Positions 28,958-37,842 of a stretch of DNA of 64,000 nucleotides are shown here, piece after piece; the stretch's first letter is position 1; each line of letters begins with the position of its first letter. Where the stretch lies: NCBI RefSeq assembly GCF_006864135.1, contig NZ_SADV01000001.1, forward strand, positions 62,001 to 126,000. The letters run 5' to 3'. This DNA comes from Lysinibacillus sphaericus. GTDB taxonomy: Bacteria > Bacillota > Bacilli > Bacillales_A > Planococcaceae. The notes under the pieces were generated by a model. That model saw only the letters and a list, made by a program, of their open reading frames with translations. It ran no database searches and was not told the origin of the DNA. The translations under genes and the position numbers were made by a program.

Positions 28958-30085
28958 AAGAGGGAAAATCACTTCAAAACAGGTTAATTCATTTTCACTG
29001 TATGCCGATATTGTACCTTGATGAAGTTCGACAATCTCCTTAGCTATCGCAAGCCCCACCCCTGCTCCACCGCTATTTGAACTACGGGCAGTATCCAGAC
29101 GGTAGAATTGCTCAAATATTCGTCCTAGTTTTTCTTCTGGTATTGTATTGCCACGATTAGTAAACTTTAATGTTATATAACTGTCATCCTGCTCGGCAGA
29201 TACTTCGATCGCAGTGTCCTCAAAGCTGTAATTAACAGCATTACGTAAAAGATTATCAAAGACACGTTGTACTTTATCCACATCACATTTCAGCATTATA
29301 TCCGGTGCTGCATGCAAAGTACATGTTAAGTTTTTCGTTGCGAACATCGGACGGAATTCAAACACGAACTGTTCAAGCATTCGTGTCAAATTTACTTTGC
29401 TATATTCAAGCGTAATATTCGAAAGGTTAAATCTGGTGATTTCAAAGAACTCATTGATCAAATCTTCAAGACGCTCTGCCTTATCCAATGAAATGGATAA
29501 ATATTTTTCTCGTAGTTCTTCAGAAATTTGGTTTTCATCTCTGAGGAGAGTAAGATACCCTATTACAGATGTGAGTGGTGTTTTTAAATCGTGAGCAAGA
29601 TAAACAATGAGGTCATTTTTACGTTGTTCTGCGAGCTGGGTGTCCACTTTCCTTTTTTCTAGGGTATGTTTAATCTGATTTATCTTTTTTTCAGTAGCAG
29701 ATAATTCCCGGGATAGTATAACATCTCCAGTGTCCTCTCTAATTAACGCATCAATACCACGATTGACCTCAATGAAGTACTTCGTAAATTGATTAAGATA
29801 AAATCGTAAAAGGATAAAAAACACACCGGCGCACGCGGCTAACATAATTAATTCTTTATTATTCCCAAAGATTTGCTGATATACAGTCATTGCAACATCG
29901 TAATCTATTTTTAGCACACGATTAAGAAACCAAACTACACCATTTGCAAATCGCCCTTCTAGCACAACACTAAAGAGTAAAAAGAGAATAACAGCGCCAG
30001 AGAAAACGATAATGGCTGCTCTGGAAAACAGTTTATTCCGCAACTCTTTATATTCCCTATTATAATCAATCTTTTTATTTTTCAA
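28952..30085 (-). CDS. vanS: VanS-type sensor histidine kinase
   Basis: TTG at 30085 overlaps the end of vanR. The 377-residue kinase has two membrane helices (about 22-42 and 79-96), a short extracellular loop, a HAMP-like linker, the dimerisation box LAHDLKTPLTSVIGYL with His165, and ATP-binding N, G1 and G2 boxes (NLLRNAVNYSF, GGAGVGLAIAKEIVELHQG). The short sensor loop is typical of VanB/VanG-like VanS proteins. It would sense glycopeptide or wall damage and phosphorylate VanR. Confidence 0.85.
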   Translation of the reverse strand: MKNKKIDYNREYKELRNKLFSRAAIIVFSGAVILFLLFSVVLEGRFANGVVWFLNRVLKIDYDVAMTVYQQIFGNNKELIMLAACAGVFFILLRFYLNQFTKYFIEVNRGIDALIREDTGDVILSRELSATEKKINQIKHTLEKRKVDTQLAEQRKNDLIVYLAHDLKTPLTSVIGYLTLLRDENQISEELREKYLSISLDKAERLEDLINEFFEITRFNLSNITLEYSKVNLTRMLEQFVFEFRPMFATKNLTCTLHAAPDIMLKCDVDKVQRVFDNLLRNAVNYSFEDTAIEVSAEQDDSYITLKFTNRGNTIPEEKLGRIFEQFYRLDTARSSNSGGAGVGLAIAKEIVELHQGTISAYSENELTCFEVIFPLS

Positions 30086-30770
30086 TTGTGTAACCTACCC
30101 CCCAAACTGTTTTAATGAACTTTGGTTTTTTGGCAGGTTCGTTCAGCTTTTCACGCAATCTTCCGATATGGGCCATAACAGTATTATTATTATCAAGATA
30201 TTTTTCGCCCCAAACAGCTTCAATTAATTCTTCCGAAGAAACTACTTTACCTTGACGGTCAAATAAATACCAAAGAACAGAGAACTCTTTGGGCGTTAAC
30301 GAAATTTCCTTTCCAAACAAATAGCATTTGTGAGTTTCTCTATTAATTAGTAATCCTTTTAATTCATATTCATTAACAATCTCAGATTCGGATGTATTGT
30401 TATACATCTTATAACGTCTTAGTTGGGTCTTAACTCTCGCTAATACTTCTAACGGGTTAAATGGTTTTGTTATGTAGTCGTCAGCTCCAATAGTAAGTCC
30501 CATTATTTTATCGCCATCCTCAACCTTTGCCGTCAGCATAATAACGGGATAGAAGTACTTCTCTCGGATTTTCTGACAGATTTTAAACCCTTCAATATCA
30601 GGAAGCATAACATCTAAAATAGCCATATCAAGTTTGATAGACTCAATACATTTTAAAGCATCCACACCATTGTAGAATTTATATACTGTATACCCATCAT
30701 TTTTAAGATAAACCTCAAGCAAATCGGCAATCTCTTTTTCGTCGTCAACAATTAAAATATGTTCATTCAT
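30075..30770 (-). CDS. vanR: VanR-type response regulator
   Basis: The 231-residue OmpR-family regulator has a receiver domain (HILIVDDEKEI; phosphorylation site Asp53 in ILDVMLPD; Lys in YITKPF) and a C-terminal winged helix (LTPKEFSVLWYLF...TVMAHIGRLREKL...IKTVWGVGYTIEK). It most likely activates the promoter at 28926-28957. Its start codon overlaps the stop of the degenerate vanU frame (ATGA), which shows the ancestral operon order vanU-vanR-vanS. Confidence 0.88.
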   Translation of the reverse strand: MNEHILIVDDEKEIADLLEVYLKNDGYTVYKFYNGVDALKCIESIKLDMAILDVMLPDIEGFKICQKIREKYFYPVIMLTAKVEDGDKIMGLTIGADDYITKPFNPLEVLARVKTQLRRYKMYNNTSESEIVNEYELKGLLINRETHKCYLFGKEISLTPKEFSVLWYLFDRQGKVVSSEELIEAVWGEKYLDNNNTVMAHIGRLREKLNEPAKKPKFIKTVWGVGYTIEK

Positions 30771-30992
30771 ACTTGTATTTTTCCTTCCTTGTTATCGGGG
30801 ATAGCTTCCATAATATCTCCAAAGTCGCATTCAAGAACTTGACATATGCCAAGTAAGACGGGAAGCGTAACATTTTCATTTTCCCCACTTTTTGCAAAGG
30901 TGCTTTTACTTGCACTGACAGCTACATGAAGTTAGCTTTTTTCATACCTTTATCTATTAATAGCTTCTATAGCCTGTTATAACTGCTTTCAT
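30767..30992 (-). pseudogene. Degenerate vanU-like HTH regulator
   Basis: ATG at 30992 keeps a strong GGAGG site. The sequence then passes through several frames: SYNRL, a stop, then KLLIDKGMKKANF, and finally GENENVTLPVLLGICQVL with ECDFGDIMEAIPD. Joined, these give the small Cro/C1-type regulator seen at the head of vanG operons (vanU). At least one stop and two frame changes make it non-functional. Its last codons overlap vanR. Confidence 0.7.
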
Positions 30993-31184
30993 TTAAACCT
31001 CCACGATTGAATGATAATAATAATTTCAATATAACACAAATAATCGGCCTTTATACAAAACCCTTTAGACTGTGTATTCAAACATTAAATACAAGCTATA
31101 CTACTTTTCAAGCAAGCTCTATCGAACAAACTACTAAAGATTAATTAGGCTGGTTATACAAATAAAAAAAGCATTTGTGTAAAT

Positions 31185-31259
31185 AAAGGTTGGTTAGTTC
31201 CACCGCCATTACATGTAGATTACCCAGAAAAATAACAATATTTTACCTGACAAACCGTC
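31185..31259 (+). repeat. Direct repeat flanking the van cluster, right copy
   Basis: This is the counterpart of 23914-23989, in the same orientation. It is followed directly by a terminator hairpin at 31261 that the left copy lacks. Confidence 0.8.
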
Positions 31260-31260
31260 T

Positions 31261-31286
31261 CCCCAGTATTACACTGGGGTTTTTTA
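31261..31286 (+). terminator. Strong intrinsic terminator
   Basis: CCCCAGT (31261-31267) and ACTGGGG (31273-31279) followed by TTTTTT. No plus-strand gene ends just before it. It may terminate a short RNA that includes the direct repeat, or be a leftover of a lost gene. Confidence 0.75.
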
Positions 31287-31324
31287 TATCTTTTTTTATT
31301 GTCCGAGCTTGTCAGAACCCTCTC

Positions 31325-31489
31325 CTTCAATAAAAAAGATACTTTTGATGAACACTTTTGAAGTATAGAGCGCTAACAAAGGAATCTTTTTAAATACATA
31401 AAACCAATGCTATATTCATAACTTTTCATGAAAGCATCTAAAAAGGCTTAGGTATATCTCCTAAGCCTTTCAATCTTTCTATTATTGAG
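31325..31489. repeat. Dispersed intergenic repeat, copy B
   Basis: Extends from CTTCAATAAAAAAGATAC to the AAAGGCTTAGG/CCTAAGCCTTT hairpin and CAATCTTTCTATTATT. It matches copy C (34003-34156) over its length and copy A (20856-20972) over the right two-thirds. The 31490-31755 stretch after it shows no gene. Confidence 0.75.
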
Positions 31490-31755
31490 TAATGCTTGAG
31501 TTGAAATCAAATGATAAAGTAGTTATCAATCCTTATTCCAATCTATTCTTAATGAGATTTTGGCATATGGAGTATCTAATAAAAAAACGTTAGATATCGC
31601 CCCAACTCAATAAGGAATTTAGAAGAATGGTATTAAATTAACTAAAGGTGCATTCAACCATGCGGCTCTTCTTCAAGTGCCTAGAGCTTTTTAAAATGTC
31701 CTTTACAATGGGTACATTAAAAAAGGAATCGTGATTTTTATTATGTCTGATTCTG

Positions 31756-33717
31756 TTAATATTTAAATTGACTAATTAGCTGCTTTAGCTCATCTGCCAT
31801 ATGCGCAAGAGCTTGTGCAGAAGCATTAATTTCTTCCATAGAAGCTAATTGTTCCTCTGTAGACGCTGCAACATCCTCTGAAGCAGTTGCATTTCCTTGT
31901 GCAGAAAATGCTAAATTCTCCGTAACAGCTGTCACCTCTTGTACACTTGCTGACATTTGTTCAGATGCAGAAGATACCTCTTCCATTTTAGGAGTAATTT
32001 TATCCATACTCGACTTTATCACTTGGAACTTCGTGATAGCTTCGTCTGATACATGTAGTCCATTTTGAACATCTTCTGTAACTTTTGCCATGATGTTGAC
32101 AGATTGTTCTGTTTCTATTTGAATGCCATGGATTAGCTCGAAAATTTGTTGTGCAGACGCCTGTGATTGCTCCGCAAGTTTTCTTACTTCATCAGCAACG
32201 ACTGCAAAGCCTTTTCCATGCTCTCCTGCTCTTGCTGCCTCAATCGCTGCATTAAGAGCCAGTAAGTTCGTTTGATCTGCAATGCTTGTAATGACATCTA
32301 AAATGGACGTAATTTGCTTAGAGCGTTCATGTAGTGTTTGAATTTTCGTATTTGAATCGGCCACTGATAAATGAATAGAATGCATTTGATCTTTTGTATC
32401 TCGAACAGCCTTACCACCTTCATCTGCCTGTAGCGTTGCATGCTGTGAAAGATCCGTCACGGTCGAAGAGATCTCCGCGATATGAAGAATAGCCTTCGAA
32501 AGCTCCTGTAACGATTCTGCATTCTTATTGGCACTCGTCGTTTGCGTATCTGCGCTCGACGCAACATCTTGAATCGAAATGGCCACTTTTTCTGTAGCAA
32601 TGCTCGTTTGGTTAGCATTGGCTGTTAACTCTTCTGCCGACGAAGCTACCTCTTCGGCATTTTGTTCAATTTTTTGAATAAGCGTTCTTAAACTGTCTTG
32701 CATATCGTTAAAGGCTTGTCCTAGCTGTCCAATCTCGTCATGAGATTTTACCGTCACTTTTTCAGTTAAATCGCCCTTACTTATGGTTACTGCACTATCC
32801 TTGAGCGCTTTAATCGGGTTTATAATTGCCTTCATGACAAAGAAGAATACAATCACACTGATTACAATTGCAGCGATTAGTACGAGAAACGTTTTATACA
32901 AAATAGATGATGCTGATTGATCAATTTCCTTCGCAAAAATTGTCCCTGTGATTTTCCAATTTGTCAGTTCATTCGTTGTAAAGAACAGAATTCGGTCATC
33001 ACCGTCAAAGACATAATCATACGTGCCCGATTTGCTGTCGTACATTTTGTCCACGAAGCTTTCTTTTATTTCGCTACCCGGTTCAATCGTCGGGTGTGAA
33101 ATGACCATTTTATTTTCATCAAGAATAGAAGGATATCCATTTTTTCCGATACTGATAGAACTAGCGATTTTTTGGAGATTTGTCAATTTTATATCAATTG
33201 CTATTACCCCAGATTGATCTTTTATTTGACGAGCAATGGTTACGATCAAATCTCCAGTTCCTGCACCTATATAAGGCTCCGTAATTAGGACCTCTCCCTT
33301 TAATGCTGTAGCCTCTTTATACCAGTCTCGTTCTAAAGGATTGTAATCGGCGCTATTTGTTTTTGGTTCTAGAAAAAATGCTCCCTCATTGGTTCCAATA
33401 TAAATGCTCTGAACATCTGGATGCAGCTTTATATATTGTTGAAATTTTGTTTTAACTGCAGACCCCTGCTGTTCATACTTTGAAGAATTGATATCCTCGC
33501 TAAAAAAAGTGATATCATTTATTTTTTCACTAATGGTCTTATCGATTAGTGTATTTAAAATTTCTACGCTTTCATTCGCACTAAAAAGTATTTCGTTTTT
33601 TATTGAATCTTTTGCTGATAAATACGATAGACTTCCTACAGAAATAACTGGAATTAGTAAGATAAGAGCAAATAATGTGTAAAGCTTGCCCTTAAAGCTT
33701 ACAAATAACTTTTTCAT
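31756..33717 (-). CDS. Methyl-accepting chemotaxis protein, membrane type
   Basis: ATG at 33717 follows AAAAGGAGAACGG. The 653-residue receptor has an N-terminal membrane helix (about 11-33), an extracellular double-Cache-like sensor with ERDWYKEA and [22 protein letters not shown], and a second helix (about 278-300). A HAMP domain ([20 protein letters not shown]) and a long coiled-coil signalling domain follow, with the conserved hairpin tip [20 protein letters not shown]. The ligand class of this Cache type is often small organic acids or amino acids. No che genes are adjacent. Confidence 0.9.
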   Translation of the reverse strand: MKKLFVSFKGKLYTLFALILLIPVISVGSLSYLSAKDSIKNEILFSANESVEILNTLIDKTISEKINDITFFSEDINSSKYEQQGSAVKTKFQQYIKLHPDVQSIYIGTNEGAFFLEPKTNSADYNPLERDWYKEATALKGEVLITEPYIGAGTGDLIVTIARQIKDQSGVIAIDIKLTNLQKIASSISIGKNGYPSILDENKMVISHPTIEPGSEIKESFVDKMYDSKSGTYDYVFDGDDRILFFTTNELTNWKITGTIFAKEIDQSASSILYKTFLVLIAAIVISVIVFFFVMKAIINPIKALKDSAVTISKGDLTEKVTVKSHDEIGQLGQAFNDMQDSLRTLIQKIEQNAEEVASSAEELTANANQTSIATEKVAISIQDVASSADTQTTSANKNAESLQELSKAILHIAEISSTVTDLSQHATLQADEGGKAVRDTKDQMHSIHLSVADSNTKIQTLHERSKQITSILDVITSIADQTNLLALNAAIEAARAGEHGKGFAVVADEVRKLAEQSQASAQQIFELIHGIQIETEQSVNIMAKVTEDVQNGLHVSDEAITKFQVIKSSMDKITPKMEEVSSASEQMSASVQEVTAVTENLAFSAQGNATASEDVAASTEEQLASMEEINASAQALAHMADELKQLISQFKY

Positions 33718-34463
33718 AAACCGTTCTCCTTTTGTGCATTAGTTTTTAAGATGTGTATTTTGTACAATTTTGTGGTTTAGACTGAAAGAATACTGTTCAC
33801 AACCTTCCCAAATTTTTCGTTTAAATATCCACCCTAAGCTTTTATCGGACGAAATACTCAAATCCAAAACCCCTTTTTCATTTTTTTGATTTTTCTAATA
33901 TAAAACCTTCTATTTTTTCACTTCTTCATCATTCAAGTAAAAATAGAGCCCCTACCTACCATCCTGAATACAATCTAACGAAAAATGCATTTATCCACTT
34001 TCCTGTAATAAAAAAGATTCTTTTGATACACATTTTTGGATACTGAACGCCCAAAGGAACCTTTTAAATACATAAATATCCACGCTATTTTCTTCTAAAA
34101 AGACTTCAAAAATGCTTAGGAATAAATCCTAAGCCCTTCAATATTTCTATTATTAAAGTTATTTTTGATCAATAAGATATATTTCTTTTCAACAAACGCA
34201 CCCCTATAGTTAGGGTACAACTCTTCACAATATCGTTATAAGAAGAAAGAAATGATAATTGACAATAATTAAAAATTCACAATGGCAAAAAACAATAATG
34301 CTTTTTGCCTTTATTTTTTTTGAATGTGCTAAAAGAGGTATATATGGGTCCATGGAAACAAAAGGAATAGATAATTTTTTATAATGGTGTGACAAATGTC
34401 CTTTTGCCTAGGGGCGTTTTAGTTTTTAATTACGTTATGGATAAATGAAATGAAGGTGATTTT
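33718..34463. other. Intergenic with repeat and terminator
   Basis: Contains repeat copy C (34003-34156) and a terminator at 34284-34320 (GGCAAAAA/TTTTTGCC then a T run). No gene was seen. Confidence 0.6.
34003..34156. repeat. Dispersed intergenic repeat, copy C
   Basis: Diverged copy of 31325-31489. The hairpin here is GCTTAGGAATAAATCCTAAGC, so paired substitutions keep the stem. Confidence 0.72.
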
Positions 34464-34846
34464 TTGAAGGGAATATTATTTGCAGTTATTGGAGGAGCAT
34501 TCATTATACTTCAAGGTACTTTTAATGCAAAACTTAGCTCGGATATCGGTATATGGTCGACAAGTATTATTACACATTTAATTGGTTTTCTTGTTGCAAC
34601 CTCTGTATTTTTTATAAAGAAAACTGGAACTGTGAAAGATTTAAAAGGTGTAAAAAAAGTGTATTTAACATCTGGCGTATTTGGAGCTGTTATGCAGAAA
34701 CATTTTCAATTTATGCAATGGGGATTACATTGACGGCTGGAACACTCATGGTTGCTCAATTATTAACAGCTACTATAATTAAAATCTATGGTTTGTTAAA
34801 TATTAAAAAAACACTGTTGAAAAGTTGGAAATGGAAAGTAAATTGA
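34464..34846 (+). pseudogene. YdcZ-type (DUF606) membrane transporter, frameshifted
   Basis: TTG at 34464 follows GAAGGTGAT. The first frame reads KGILFAVIGGAFIILQGTFN...VYLTSGVFGAV, the classic start of a YdcZ/DMT-like protein. Near 34692 it moves into another frame that continues YAMGITLTAGTLMVAQLLTA. Joined, the parts cover most of a family member of about 140 residues, but the tail is lost. These proteins are small inner-membrane transporters, usually in pairs. A Crp-family regulator overlaps the 3' end. Confidence 0.75.
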
Positions 34847-35523
34847 GCTTAATTATTCATTATTTGAAGGCTTATAATATCTTTGATGTTTTTGCAAACA
34901 TGAATATAGAATATTTTCAGGTAAATCATTTCAAAAAAGGGACTACCATTTGTGATAAAGACGATGAGATTAATCGTTTATATTTTGTTGTAAAAGGAAA
35001 AGTAAAAGTTTATACGATTACACCAGAAGGTAGAAAACTTATCTTACGCTTTATAAATCCTTTGGCAATTGTAGGAGATATTGAATTGATACAAAATAGT
35101 AAAGCACATAATGTCGTTGAAGTATGTTCAGATGTAGAAACAATTTCTATTTCTTTTGAGGTTATTAGAAAGACGATGTTGCGTGACCCTATATTTATGA
35201 GTTTTTTGCTTGAGAACATAGCAAACACTTTAAAAGTATCGACTTGTTTTACGGCGCTTAATTTACTCTATCCTGTAGAGGTACGTGTTGCTAGTTATTT
35301 ACTTTCAATCTCAACGGATAGTACGGGAAAAGAAAATAGAGAAGATATAGATTCTGTTTCTGTATCAAGTATTGCAGATTTTATAGGAGTAAGTTACAGA
35401 CATGTAATTCGAGTTTTACAAAAGTTTTATAAAGAAAATCTAATTGAAAAGAAAAACGGAGCCATTCTAATTAAAGATTTTTGTAAAATGAAAGAAATTG
35501 CTAAAAATAACATTTATGAATAA
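34825..35523 (+). CDS. Crp/Fnr-family regulator (YeiL-like)
   Basis: The start is TTG 34825 or ATG 34831; no strong ribosome site decides. The protein of about 231 residues has an N-terminal cyclic-nucleotide-binding-fold domain (FKKGTTICDKDDEINRLYFVVKGKVKVY...ILRFINPLAIVGDIEL). A C-terminal HTH follows (DSVSVSSIADFIGVSYRHVIRVLQKFYKENLIEKKNG). The phosphate-binding residues for cAMP are not conserved, so the effector is unknown. There is no Cys cluster of the FNR type. It lies between two YdcZ-type genes and probably controls them. Confidence 0.82.
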   Translation: MEMESKLSLIIHYLKAYNIFDVFANMNIEYFQVNHFKKGTTICDKDDEINRLYFVVKGKVKVYTITPEGRKLILRFINPLAIVGDIELIQNSKAHNVVEVCSDVETISISFEVIRKTMLRDPIFMSFLLENIANTLKVSTCFTALNLLYPVEVRVASYLLSISTDSTGKENREDIDSVSVSSIADFIGVSYRHVIRVLQKFYKENLIEKKNGAILIKDFCKMKEIAKNNIYE

Positions 35524-35546
35524 TTACATAGAAAAGAAGGAAAATA

Positions 35547-35807
35547 ATGATAGGATTAATTTTTGCCATTTTAGCAGGTGCGTTAATTAGTTTGCAATCT
35601 ATTTTTAATGCAAAGGTAAATGAAAATGTAGGACATTGGTTAACCACTATAACTCAATTAGTAATTGCATTATGTATAGATACTTTTGGATTATTTGGAT
35701 TGGAGAAAGTACCTTTTCAAATGAACAAAATAGTTGGTATAGGTCTGTTGATAATAGGTGTTTTGATTTTTAAAGATTTGCTTCCACATAAGAAAAAGGA
35801 GGTTTAA
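35547..35807 (+). pseudogene. YdcZ-type transporter with internal deletion
   Basis: ATG at 35547 follows GAAGGAAAATA. The 86-residue product joins the N-terminal part of a YdcZ protein (MIGLIFAILAGALISLQSIFN...VGHWLTT) directly to its C-terminal part (TQLVIALCIDTFGLFG...IVGIGLLIIGVLIFK). Family members have about 140 residues, so about 50 central residues are missing although the frame is intact. The join falls where both halves would carry a 'TQL'-like segment. It may still be translated, but probably lacks transport function. Confidence 0.65.
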
Positions 35808-35904
35808 CCAAAATAATCTGCCAGTATTCGGTAATATTAATTTACTCAAAGTTTAATTAGGTTTATTTCAGTCAATCATGTAATACAAAGATATAACTAT
35901 TTAA

Positions 35905-35960
35905 TATAAAACAATGTTGCATGATTTGTTATTAGACTAATCATGCAACATTGTTTTATA
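35905..35960. terminator. Bidirectional terminator, 20-bp perfect stem
   Basis: TATAAAACAATGTTGCATGA (35905-35924) is exactly complementary to 35941-35960. It follows the YdcZ/Crp unit and can work on both strands. Confidence 0.75.
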
Positions 35961-36045
35961 TTTGTTAGTTGAACAACTGATCAGCCCTTCTTATTGTTCA
36001 ACATGCCAAGAGTATTATCATCAAGATAGATATTCAAAGAACAAA

Positions 36046-36069
36046 GACCAGGTTCAGGTGAGCCTGGTC
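36046..36069 (-). terminator. Terminator after the PAS chemoreceptor gene
   Basis: GACCAGGCTCA/TGAACCTGGTC on the minus strand with a two-base loop and a T-rich tail. Confidence 0.6.
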
Positions 36070-36190
36070 CTTACAATTCTCTCTCATCAAAAATTGTTTA
36101 CCCCACAATATAAAGAATTAAAAGTTTGCCTAACATAAAATTAAGTATATCCTTGCCAACGCGGCGAAGTTAACTTAAAATCACATAATT

Positions 36191-37687
36191 TTATTGTTGC
36201 TTCGAAAATTCCACCAAATCCTGTGACATTGTACCAATTTCATCTGCTGAGGCATTCAATTGTTCTGTAAGAGCCGCTTGCATTTGCGCAAGCTCACTAA
36301 TTTTATCCATATAGTCAATAATTGTATCAATGGAAACCTTTATTTGCATTAAACTGGATTCAATATTACCTGTTGCCTCTGCAGAATTCACTGCTAATTT
36401 TCTTACCTCTTCAGCTACTACACCAAAACCTTTTCCTTGTTCTCCTGCACGTGCGGCTTCAATTGCAGCATTCAACCCTAGTAAATTTGTCTGATCTGCT
36501 ATCTCTCGAATAAAATTTGAAATCAGCTGTGTTTCATTTGCTAACCCTTTAGCATCATTAGCAGCTCCTGTTGTTTTTTCTTGTGTGTTCGCGAGTTCCT
36601 GTGCCTGCATTGTAATAGCATTAATACCTACAACCATTTCATCAATAGAAGCTGATAACTCCTCCATACGTGTCATCGTTTCTTGCACATTTTGCTCTTT
36701 CATTTTTTCATGTGTAATATCTCGAATCGTTCCTGCCACTCGCAAAGGAGCTCCCTCACTATCACGAAGTGTTGTACCGCTTGCATGAAACCAGCGATAT
36801 TCACCTGATTTTAACTGAAGGCGATAATCTACTTTAAATGGCGTACTCCCAGAAAAGTCTAATAAATGTGCACTAAATGAATCTAATGCAAACTGCTTGT
36901 CATCTGGATGCAAGCGATCACTCCAAGAGCTCATAATATTCGGAAAATCGTGCTCATTCTTGAAGCCTAATGTTCTTCGAAATTGTTCACTCCACCAAAA
37001 GGAATTCTGTGGATTTAATGGATCGCCTTGATCTACAATCATATCCCATGGCGCTTCTATTAGAGCTTTATTAATTAAATCATAACGTGTTACATAGCCC
37101 TGTAATTTTTCCACTTTTATTTTTTTGTCATGAATATTCATCATCGTTCCTGTTATTTTATACTGATCATCTTTAAAAAGAGAAACTGTTCCTGTAGTCC
37201 GTATCCAGCACTCTTGCCCATTACGAATGCATAACAAATGTTCCATATTAAATGGCGTTTGTGTCGCTAAACTCTCCTCTAGCATCTCTTTAAAATCAGA
37301 ACGATGCGCCAATGCAATTAACTTCAGAAAATCTTGAAAACTGTCTTTAAGAGCATAACTATTAAATCCTAAGAACTCTTTTAATTCTGTCGAAACTGTA
37401 AATATATTGTTTGGGTCAACCAAGCGTCCGTTCAACACTTGTAGTTCCCAAAGGCCCATCTCATTACTTTTCAATACATTATCCAATTTTTTCTGCAATT
37501 GCACTTCAGATTCTTGCTGAAGCCTATTTACTTGATTTAAATTATGTACTAACTGTTGTAATTCTTCATTTGTTGTGGCTAATGTATACTCATAATCAAA
37601 TTGACCCTGTTTAGCCAATTGCAATTGAACCTCACTCAATTTAATTAGATTACCAATTGATGTGTTCTGTTCCTTTTTTAAAAACAT
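36191..37687 (-). CDS. Cytosolic PAS-domain chemoreceptor
   Basis: ATG at 37687 is chosen because GAGGAGGAA precedes it; an upstream start at 37720 lacks one. The protein of about 498 residues has no membrane segment. After a coiled-coil lead it has two PAS domains: one with FTVSTELKEFLGF and a PAC end GTMMNIHDKKIK, the second FWWSEQFRRTLGF...YRWFHASGTTLRD...VAGTIRDITHEK. A short signalling domain with [21 protein letters not shown] follows. Such receptors usually sense internal redox or metabolic state through PAS cofactors; none is identifiable here. Confidence 0.85.
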   Translation of the reverse strand: MFLKKEQNTSIGNLIKLSEVQLQLAKQGQFDYEYTLATTNEELQQLVHNLNQVNRLQQESEVQLQKKLDNVLKSNEMGLWELQVLNGRLVDPNNIFTVSTELKEFLGFNSYALKDSFQDFLKLIALAHRSDFKEMLEESLATQTPFNMEHLLCIRNGQECWIRTTGTVSLFKDDQYKITGTMMNIHDKKIKVEKLQGYVTRYDLINKALIEAPWDMIVDQGDPLNPQNSFWWSEQFRRTLGFKNEHDFPNIMSSWSDRLHPDDKQFALDSFSAHLLDFSGSTPFKVDYRLQLKSGEYRWFHASGTTLRDSEGAPLRVAGTIRDITHEKMKEQNVQETMTRMEELSASIDEMVVGINAITMQAQELANTQEKTTGAANDAKGLANETQLISNFIREIADQTNLLGLNAAIEAARAGEQGKGFGVVAEEVRKLAVNSAEATGNIESSLMQIKVSIDTIIDYMDKISELAQMQAALTEQLNASADEIGTMSQDLVEFSKQQ

Positions 37688-37842
37688 TGTTAGTTCCTCC
37701 TCTATGTGACTAAATCTCACGATTAATTCAAGAATATTTAGTTATGAATCTTAAATCCTGTTTCGTGCTTTCACATTATAACCGATAAAATAGTTAAAAA
37801 GCACTCAGAAAATGTTATATTCGTAGGGGGTTTAATTAGTGA

